From assembly GCA_900316985.1 (NCBI GenBank), contig ONFE01000029.1, positions 1-64,000 of the forward strand: 64,000 bases of DNA. The letters run 5' to 3'. Positions 59,050 through 64,000 of the stretch are shown here, in pieces (the stretch's first letter is position 1; the number at the start of each line of letters is the position of its first letter). Below the pieces are notes generated by a model. That model was given only the letters and a program-made list of their open reading frames with translations. It did not search any database and had not been told where the DNA came from. Position numbers and translations under genes: made by a program. Source of the DNA: an uncultured Prevotellaceae bacterium (GTDB lineage Bacteria > Bacteroidota > Bacteroidia > Bacteroidales > Bacteroidaceae).

Positions 59050-60066
59050 GTGAAAAAGGTTTTGAGCAATACGATGAAGATTGCACTGCCTATGCTGTTG
59101 GGCGGTGCCATTCTTTATTGGATGTATCGTGGATTTGACTTCCAGAGCATTCACCACGTACTGTTCCATGAAATGAACTGGACATGGATGCTGCTTTCGT
59201 TTCCCTTCGGCATCCTGGCACAGACGTTCCGTGCTTGGCGCTGGAAGCAGACGCTGGAGCCGCTGGGCGAACATCCGCGGACAAGCACTTGCATCCATAG
59301 CATCTTCATCTCATACGCCTCTTCGCTGGTCGTGCCCCGCATCGGTGAGTTTGCCCGCTGCGCCGTACTGAAACGCTACGACGGCGTTTCCTTCCCGAAA
59401 GCTTTAGGAACAGTGGTTACCGAACGGGCCATCGACTCGCTGCTAGTGATGATCATCACCGGACTCACCATCCTGTTCCAGATGTCCACCTTCGGCACTT
59501 TCTTTGAAAAGACAGGCACCTCGCTCGACACAATATTCAAGCAATTCTCGCCTGCCGGCTATTTCGTGACGGCCGTTTGTGGCGTGGCCGCTTTGCTGCT
59601 TGTCCACTTGCTGCTGAAGCGTCTCTCTATATATAATAAGGTTAAGACCACCCTCACCGGAATATGGCAGGGAGTGCTCTCGATGAAGAACGTGAAGAAC
59701 GTTCCGCTATTCATTTTCTACACCCTGGCCATCTGGGGCAGCTATTTCCTGCACTACTACCTGACGTTCTTCTGTTTCGACTTCACCGAGAATCTCGGAC
59801 TCGGTTGTGCCCTGGTGACTTTCATCGTGGGCACGATAGCCGTGATTGTACCGACGCCCAACGGTGCCGGTCCGTGGCATTTCGCCGTAAAGACCATGCT
59901 TATCCTCTATGGAGTGGCAGATGTAAAAGCCCTCTATTTCGTGCTCATTGTCCACACGGTCCAGACCATGCTGGTCATCGCTCTTGGCATCTATTCCGCT
60001 ATCGCCCTCAGTTTTACTGAGGTAAAAGAGGAAAGAGGAGAGAGGAAAGAGGAGAGAGATTTGTAG
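59050..60066 (+). CDS. lysylphosphatidylglycerol synthase/flippase-like membrane protein
   Basis: A membrane protein of about 338 residues with seven to eight helices and the UPF0104/MprF-N signature (RAWRWKQTLEPLG; SLVVPRIGEFARCAVLKRYD; VVTERAIDSLLVMI; PNGAGPWHFAVKTMLILYG). Relatives flip or synthesise aminoacylated lipids or move polyprenyl-linked sugars. It starts at GTG 59050 if leaderless, otherwise at ATG 59074. The last residues ([14 protein letters not shown]) are encoded by an AGAGGAA/AGAGGAG heptanucleotide array running up to the stop. Confidence 0.82.
   Translation: MKKVLSNTMKIALPMLLGGAILYWMYRGFDFQSIHHVLFHEMNWTWMLLSFPFGILAQTFRAWRWKQTLEPLGEHPRTSTCIHSIFISYASSLVVPRIGEFARCAVLKRYDGVSFPKALGTVVTERAIDSLLVMIITGLTILFQMSTFGTFFEKTGTSLDTIFKQFSPAGYFVTAVCGVAALLLVHLLLKRLSIYNKVKTTLTGIWQGVLSMKNVKNVPLFIFYTLAIWGSYFLHYYLTFFCFDFTENLGLGCALVTFIVGTIAVIVPTPNGAGPWHFAVKTMLILYGVADVKALYFVLIVHTVQTMLVIALGIYSAIALSFTEVKEERGERKEERDL
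60027..60054. repeat. heptanucleotide array (AGAGGAR)4 at the flippase gene end
   Basis: AGAGGAA, AGAGGAG, AGAGGAA, AGAGGAG. It codes for the charged C-terminal tail and would change the terminus if unit number varied. Confidence 0.8.
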
Positions 60067-60093
60067 AATAATTAACTACCTCAATATAGTGAT

Positions 60094-60462
60094 ATGGAAG
60101 ATTTTTTCTATAAAAAAGTCATTGCTTATCAAAAGGCCAGGACATTCGTTATAGCCATATACGCTTTAGTTAAGAAATTTCCCGAATATGAAAAATATGC
60201 CCTATGCGACCAATCACGAAGGGCTGTAATTTCCATTCCCTCCAATATTGCAGAAGGACTTGGGCGCATGGCGGTCAAAGAAAGGATCCATTTCTTGGAA
60301 ATAGCATACAGTTCTCTGAATGAGGTCACATGCCAAATGGATATTGCACAGGCATTAAACTACATAACCTCAGAAGAACTCGACAATATTGAGAGTATGT
60401 CTGCAGAACTTGGTAAAATTCTCTCAGGACTTAGACAATCTTTAATAAACAAAATACGTTAA
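60094..60462 (+). CDS. four-helix-bundle protein (23S rRNA intervening-sequence type)
   Basis: A 122-residue helical protein of the TIGR02436/S23 family. Recognised by the start VIAYQKARTFVIAIYALVKK, the central QSRRAVISIPSNIAEGLGR motif, and FLEIAYSSLNEVTCQMDIAQ. Members are found in 23S rRNA intervening sequences, as accessory proteins of diversity-generating retroelements, and as stand-alone genes such as this one. No reverse transcriptase or rRNA is nearby. Function unknown. Confidence 0.85.
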   Translation: MEDFFYKKVIAYQKARTFVIAIYALVKKFPEYEKYALCDQSRRAVISIPSNIAEGLGRMAVKERIHFLEIAYSSLNEVTCQMDIAQALNYITSEELDNIESMSAELGKILSGLRQSLINKIR

Positions 60463-60511
60463 TCACCATGGAGAGAAGTGGAAGGTAGCAGAAAAGAGTA
60501 ATCTCTTTCCC

Positions 60512-60527
60512 CTCTCCTCTCTCCTCT
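60512..60527. repeat. short CTCTCCT array before pepD
   Basis: Two units of CTCTCCT plus flank, 17 bp before the pepD start. Confidence 0.6.
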
Positions 60528-60543
60528 AAAAAACAAAACAACT

Positions 60544-62001
60544 ATGAACGAAATCTTAAATCTGAAGCCGGAATGTATCTGGCGCAACTTCTACAGTTTG
60601 ACACAGGTGCCACGCCCAAGCGGACACCTCGAGAAAATACAGCAGTTCCTCATCGACTGGGGAACAAAGGCTGGTGTTGAAGTATTCAAAGACCCCGCTG
60701 ACAATATCGTCATGCGCAAACCTGCCACTCCCGGCATGGAGAACCGAAAGGGTGTCATCCTGCAGGCTCACATGGACATGGTGCCGCAGAAGACTCCCGA
60801 ATCTACCCACAACTTCGAGACCGATCCCATTGAACCCTGGATTGACGGCGAATGGGTGAAGGCCAAGGGAACAACCCTCGGTGCTGACGACGGACTGGGC
60901 GTAGCTGCCATCATGGCCATAATGGAATCTAAAGATATGAAGCATGGTCCCGTGGAGGCACTCATCACTGCCGATGAGGAAACAGGCATGTTTGGTGCCA
61001 ATGCACTCCCTGGTGGTGAACTGCAGGGCGACATCCTCTTCAACCTCGACTCCGAGACTTGGGGAAAGTTCGTGATTGGCTCTGCCGGTGGTATCGACAT
61101 CACTGCCTCTTTGGATTATAAAGAGGTGGAGACCGATCCTGAGGATGCAGCCGTGAAAATCACACTCAAGGGGCTCCGCGGCGGTCACTCCGGACTGGAG
61201 ATTCACGAGGGACGCGCCAATGCCAACAAGCAACTGGTGCGCGTGGTGCGTGAAGCCATCGAGGAATGCGAGGCCCGTCTGGCCAGCTGGCAGGGCGGCA
61301 ACATGCGCAATGCCATCCCCTTCAAGGCCGAGGCCGTGCTCACACTCCCTAAGGAAAACGTCGAGGCACTGAAGGAACTCGTGGCCGACTGGAAGGAAGA
61401 CCTCACCGACCAGTTCCGCCATATCGAGACTGGCGTAGAGCTTATTGCCGAAGATGTGGAAACCCCGAAGATGGAAGTACCCGTGGAAATACAGGACAAC
61501 CTCATCAATGCCATGTATGGCTGCCACGATGGTGTGCTCCGCATGATTCCCGCCTATCCTGAAGTGGTGGAGACATCCTCTAACCTCGCCATCATCAATA
61601 TCGGCGAGGGCAAGGCCAGCTTCAAGATTCTCGGTCGCAGTTCACGCGAGGACATGAAAGACTACCTCGTAAAGACGCTGGAAAGTTGCTTCAACATGGC
61701 TGGCATGAAGGTTGAGACCGCCGGCAGTTACGGCGGATGGGACCCCAATCCCGACTCCGAAATCCTGCACCATATGCTGAAAGTGTTCCGCGAGCAGAAC
61801 GGAGAGGAAGCCACCGTGGAGATTGATCACGCCGGACTGGAGTGCTCCATCATCCTCGGCAAATACCCGCACCTGCAGGTAGTGTCCTTCGGTCCCACCA
61901 TCCGCTCACCGCACACCACCACCGAGCGCGCCCTCTGGGCTTCGGCCGAACCCTTCTGGGCCACACTGAAGAAAGCGCTCGAGGAGATTCCCGAGAAATA
62001 G
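60544..62001 (+). CDS. pepD: aminoacyl-histidine dipeptidase (M20 family)
   Basis: A 485-residue zinc dipeptidase (Xaa-His type). Metal and catalytic motifs: LQAHMDMVPQ (His and Asp), GTTLGADDGLGVAAIMA (bridging Asp), ITADEETGMFGA (catalytic Glu), DSETWG, and a C-terminal His in SPHTTTERALW. The lid domain sits in the middle (about 200-400). Intracellular peptide breakdown. A perfect terminator follows. Confidence 0.93.
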   Translation: MNEILNLKPECIWRNFYSLTQVPRPSGHLEKIQQFLIDWGTKAGVEVFKDPADNIVMRKPATPGMENRKGVILQAHMDMVPQKTPESTHNFETDPIEPWIDGEWVKAKGTTLGADDGLGVAAIMAIMESKDMKHGPVEALITADEETGMFGANALPGGELQGDILFNLDSETWGKFVIGSAGGIDITASLDYKEVETDPEDAAVKITLKGLRGGHSGLEIHEGRANANKQLVRVVREAIEECEARLASWQGGNMRNAIPFKAEAVLTLPKENVEALKELVADWKEDLTDQFRHIETGVELIAEDVETPKMEVPVEIQDNLINAMYGCHDGVLRMIPAYPEVVETSSNLAIINIGEGKASFKILGRSSREDMKDYLVKTLESCFNMAGMKVETAGSYGGWDPNPDSEILHHMLKVFREQNGEEATVEIDHAGLECSIILGKYPHLQVVSFGPTIRSPHTTTERALWASAEPFWATLKKALEEIPEK

Positions 62002-62020
62002 AACTCTGATGAATAGCATA

Positions 62021-62051
62021 AAAAATGGTTGGGCTTTCCCAACCATTTTTA
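62021..62051. terminator. terminator between pepD and the XRE regulator
   Basis: The stem AAAATGGTTGGG/CCCAACCATTTTT with loop CTTT. Symmetric, so usable from both sides. Confidence 0.85.
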
Positions 62052-62054
62052 TTT

Positions 62055-62255
62055 TCAGTCATCCTCTTCTAATTGAAAGAACTCGTTCACGGGCTTACCA
62101 AAAATGGCCGACATCTTGAGGGCTAACACCGTAGATGGAACATATTTGGCTGCCTCAATGGCATTGATGGTCTGACGGCTTACACCGATGCGCTCGGCCA
62201 ACTGCGCCTGCGTCATCCGCAGGATTGCCCGTTCCACCCGGATATTATTCTTCAT
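62055..62255 (-). CDS. XRE-family transcriptional regulator, short form
   Basis: A 66-residue single helix-turn-helix (LRMTQAQLAERIGVSRQTIN, then EFFQLEEDD at the end), of the YozG/YvaO group. It overlaps the upstream membrane gene by 11 nt. In such pairs the regulator usually represses its own operon. A perfect TTTTTGTC-N10-GACAAAAA inverted repeat over the promoter is the likely operator. Confidence 0.88.
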   Translation of the reverse strand: MKNNIRVERAILRMTQAQLAERIGVSRQTINAIEAAKYVPSTVLALKMSAIFGKPVNEFFQLEEDD

Positions 62256-62721
62256 TTTGAGCCTCCTTTCTGAACTGGTGTAATTCGTAATAGAACTTCC
62301 CGATAAACAGGAAAAAGATTAAATAGACCAAAATGAGCATGACAAAGAACCAAATCATTCCGTAGATGGTGAGCGTGGCCACGATGACAACAATGCCAAA
62401 CACCTTGAATGCCCATGCCATTGACTTCATTCGCAGGTTAATGGTGTACTCATCCTCATCTTTCAGTCGGGCAAACGAGATGAAAAGCAATGAGAGTATC
62501 ATTCCAACCATGCAGATTTCGTCTTCCCAGCCATTGTTCTGGACCACATAAGAACTGGAACTGTCGCCAAAAGACGAGGACGGCACAATACTGATTACCT
62601 TACACGGAAACCAAGGGCCTATTGTATCCGTCATCCACAGTACGTTGAGTACCGCAAAAACAACAAACATGCCCCATCCTATCTTCTTATAGACCTCAGG
62701 GAAAAGATAATTGAATTTCAT
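62245..62721 (-). CDS. hypothetical membrane protein partner of the XRE regulator
   Basis: A 158-residue protein with four predicted helices (WGMFVVFAVLNVLWM; ICMVGMILSLLFISFA; VFGIVVIVATLTIYGM; FFVMLILVYLIFFLFIGKF). The charged segment LKDEDEYTINLRMKS between helices two and three resembles the DExE motif of small membrane proteins that accompany XRE regulators in many bacteria. The loop after helix one is Ser-rich. Function unknown. Confidence 0.75.
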   Translation of the reverse strand: MKFNYLFPEVYKKIGWGMFVVFAVLNVLWMTDTIGPWFPCKVISIVPSSSFGDSSSSYVVQNNGWEDEICMVGMILSLLFISFARLKDEDEYTINLRMKSMAWAFKVFGIVVIVATLTIYGMIWFFVMLILVYLIFFLFIGKFYYELHQFRKEAQNEE

Positions 62722-62774
62722 AATCGTAAAGTTTAAAAATGTTTGACTTCATTATTAGTAATTGATATCGGTAG

Positions 62775-62806
62775 CAAAAGTATAGTATTTATTTCTTTTT
62801 GTCAAG
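62775..62806 (-). promoter_or_regulatory. promoter of the membrane protein/XRE pair
   Basis: Minus-strand CTTG (62803-62806), 20 bp, then TACTTTTG (62775-62782). Confidence 0.55.
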
Positions 62807-62821
62807 TAAACGCGACAAAAA
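62796..62821. promoter_or_regulatory. probable operator TTTTTGTC-N10-GACAAAAA
   Basis: A perfect 8-bp inverted repeat that covers the -33 box of the XRE operon. AGTAAAC occurs within it and again 15 bp further on. Likely an autoregulatory site. The 62722-63119 gap otherwise holds the corA promoter and leader. Confidence 0.55.
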
Positions 62822-62941
62822 GATTAGTAAACTTAACAATATTTAAATACTAAAGAATAGCCTTTAAGAGTTATTCACTCAATCCAATGTCTTTTCCTCC
62901 AATACATGAGAAAAACAAAAAAGTGATTATTTATACACCGT

Positions 62942-62976
62942 TTTGCTTGCATATCACAATATTTTTCGTATCTTTG
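62942..62976 (+). promoter_or_regulatory. promoter of corA
   Basis: TTTG (62942-62945), 23 bp, then TATCTTTG (62969-62976). The expected leader is about 137 nt. Confidence 0.55.
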
Positions 62977-63006
62977 CACCCGTATTAACCAATTTTGTAA
63001 CAAATA

Positions 63007-63042
63007 ATGGACGACTACCCGGCGGATAATTACAATTCGTAA
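63007..63042 (+). CDS. leader ORF in corA 5' region
   Basis: An 11-codon ORF, MDDYPADNYNS. It is too short to prove as coding. Its position in a structured leader of a magnesium transporter recalls CorL of Salmonella, a leader peptide that controls corA. Confidence 0.3.
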   Translation: MDDYPADNYNS

Positions 63043-63064
63043 GGCGGGGGATGGCGAGCAAGGC

Positions 63065-63117
63065 TGCTAATCCCTTTGCCGCTAAAAACCATTTCTCAAA
63101 CGAAAAAAGGATTAGCA
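63065..63117 (+). promoter_or_regulatory. hairpin sequestering the corA start region
   Basis: TGCTAATCC (63065-63073) can pair with GGATTAGCA (63109-63117), which ends 2 nt before the corA ATG. The stem extends by TTT/AAA past a bulge. It would hide the purine-rich AAAAAAGGA ahead of the start. Confidence 0.5.
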
Positions 63118-63119
63118 AA

Positions 63120-64000
63120 ATGAAGACATACTGGAATACCATCAATGGACTAAAGCAGATTCCCCAGTGGGAACCTGGCTGCTGGATACAGGTGACGTGT
63201 CCAACGGAAGAAGACCAGCAAGAACTGGAAGAGCGTTTCGAAATACCCGACTATTTCTTTTCGGACATCAGCGATACCGATGAGCGGGCCCGTTATGAAT
63301 ACGACGACGGATGGACACTCATCATCCTGCGTATCCCATACGTGAAAGAGGTACGCTCGCGTACTCCTTATACCACCGTACCGCTCGGTATTATTCACAA
63401 GCGCGACGTCACCATCACCGTCTGTTTCTACGAGACGAACATGATGATCGATTTCGTTTCGTTCCAGCAGAAGCGAGGCGAGGGATTCACCGACCATGTG
63501 GATATGATTTTCCGCCTGTTCCTATCCTCGGCCGTATGGTATCTGAAACGGTTGAAGCAAATCAATTCCCTCATCGAGAAAGCCAAGAGGAATCTGGATC
63601 ACGGCGTAAACAACGAAAGTCTGATTGGACTCTCGCGCCTGCAGGATTCGCTCACCTACTTCACCACCTCCATCCGAGGCAACGAAACATTGTTACAGAA
63701 ACTGAAGTTTAAGCTACAGGTTGACGAACTGGATGCAGACCTCATCGAGGACGTGAACATCGAGATGACACAGGCTCGCGAAATCACCAGCATCTACTCA
63801 AACATCCTGGAATCGACGATGGACACCTACTCGAGCATCATCAATAACAACGTGAATACGGTGATGCGTACGCTCACGGCCGTCACCATTATTCTCACGG
63901 TGCCTATGCTCGTGGCCTCCTTCTTCGGAATGAACCTCATCAACGGTATGGAGAACAATGCATGGGGATTTGCCGTCGCACTCATCATCTCCGCCGTCAT
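63120..64000 (+). CDS. corA: CorA-family magnesium/cobalt transporter, 3' truncated by window
   Basis: The visible 293 residues start MKTYWNTINGLKQIPQWEPG. They include the cytoplasmic beta domain, the long stalk helices (LEKAKRN-type, here LIEKAKRNLDHGVNNESLIG; AREITSIYSNILESTMDTYS), the first membrane helix (LTAVTIILTVPMLVASFF) and the GMN signature (FFGMNLIN). The second helix begins just at the window edge. An in-frame ATG at 63051 would add 23 residues, but the extension is not like the family. It has a promoter, leader ORF and hairpin upstream. Confidence 0.92.
   Translation, partial: MKTYWNTINGLKQIPQWEPGCWIQVTCPTEEDQQELEERFEIPDYFFSDISDTDERARYEYDDGWTLIILRIPYVKEVRSRTPYTTVPLGIIHKRDVTITVCFYETNMMIDFVSFQQKRGEGFTDHVDMIFRLFLSSAVWYLKRLKQINSLIEKAKRNLDHGVNNESLIGLSRLQDSLTYFTTSIRGNETLLQKLKFKLQVDELDADLIEDVNIEMTQAREITSIYSNILESTMDTYSSIINNNVNTVMRTLTAVTIILTVPMLVASFFGMNLINGMENNAWGFAVALIISAV

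Noticed and set aside
62984..63119. M-box magnesium riboswitch before corA
   Set aside because: The region is too short and I could not find the conserved M-box loops; a leader-ORF/hairpin arrangement fits better.

Overview
The window comes from a member of the Bacteroidota, most likely Prevotellaceae. Nearly every gene start is preceded by the Bacteroidota-type promoter (TTTG at about -33, 18-23 bp, then TAnnTTTG at about -7). Lipoproteins carry acidic residues right after the lipobox cysteine, glycine decarboxylase is split into two genes, and there is a BspA-type leucine-rich repeat protein and a hybrid sensor/AraC regulator. GC content is moderate, except for an AT-rich BspA island at 45.9-48.7 kb. 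No tRNA, rRNA, CRISPR array or intact insertion sequence was recognised.

Layout. 0-2.8 kb: an ECF sigma factor with a downstream partner gene, a 370-bp long-inverted-repeat element, and two tandem deoxynucleoside kinases. 2.8-6.1 kb: nusB-yajC-ybbR-coaE operon, minus strand. 6.4-8.7 kb: rplY/ctc, pth, an S4 RNA-binding protein and purN. 8.7-12.1 kb: two lipoprotein genes (a clostripain-like peptidase and a large unknown protein) that share a duplicated regulatory region. 12.4-15.3 kb: SpoIIE phosphatase, STAS protein and AraC-like regulator. 15.4-18.4 kb: an outer-membrane beta-barrel protein with a Gly/Arg-rich tail. 18.6 kb: aroB. 19.7-28.4 kb: menaquinone genes menI-menF-menD and menB-(OM protein)-menC-menE, separated by a plus-strand pair (a duplicated-domain secreted protein and an MgtC protein). 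28.6-36.3 kb: an EamA exporter, then lplA-gcvT-gcvH-gcvPA-gcvPB-lpd, a complete glycine cleavage system with its own lipoylation enzyme. 36.6-45.2 kb: lysS (frame broken), gpsA, a GH3 enzyme, pgi, a HAD phosphatase and mnmA. 45.4-48.1 kb: a second copy of the inverted-repeat element, a small protein and the BspA-like protein. 48.7-51.0 kb: preA (frame broken) and an aldose-1-epimerase-like gene. 51.3-57.1 kb: a TPR-containing hybrid two-component protein, rsgA, frr, a PAP2 phosphatase and rsmA. 57.2-64.0 kb: an iron-containing alcohol dehydrogenase, two tiny membrane-protein genes, a flippase-like protein, a four-helix-bundle protein, pepD, an XRE regulator with a membrane partner, and corA (cut by the window end).

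What stands out is repeat biology. (1) About nineteen short tandem arrays of 7-bp units lie in leaders, across the -33 region of three promoters, or inside coding sequences in open frame. (2) GC-rich palindromes of the CCCTCCC/GGGAGGG type are built in frame into menE, lpd (twice), lysS, gpsA and a HAD gene, much like Rickettsia palindromic elements. (3) A long-terminal-inverted-repeat element is present twice, and its arms co-vary within each copy. (4) A modular repeat carries complete promoters in front of menB and the EamA gene.

Other candidates for new biology are a tandem pair of 24- and 28-residue membrane peptides flanked by a 15-bp inverted repeat, a corA leader with an 11-codon ORF and a hairpin that would hide the start region, and a SpoIIE/STAS/AraC operon with no kinase. 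lysS and preA each have a single frame break inside a conserved motif. These are either sequencing or assembly errors or real lesions; reads would decide.
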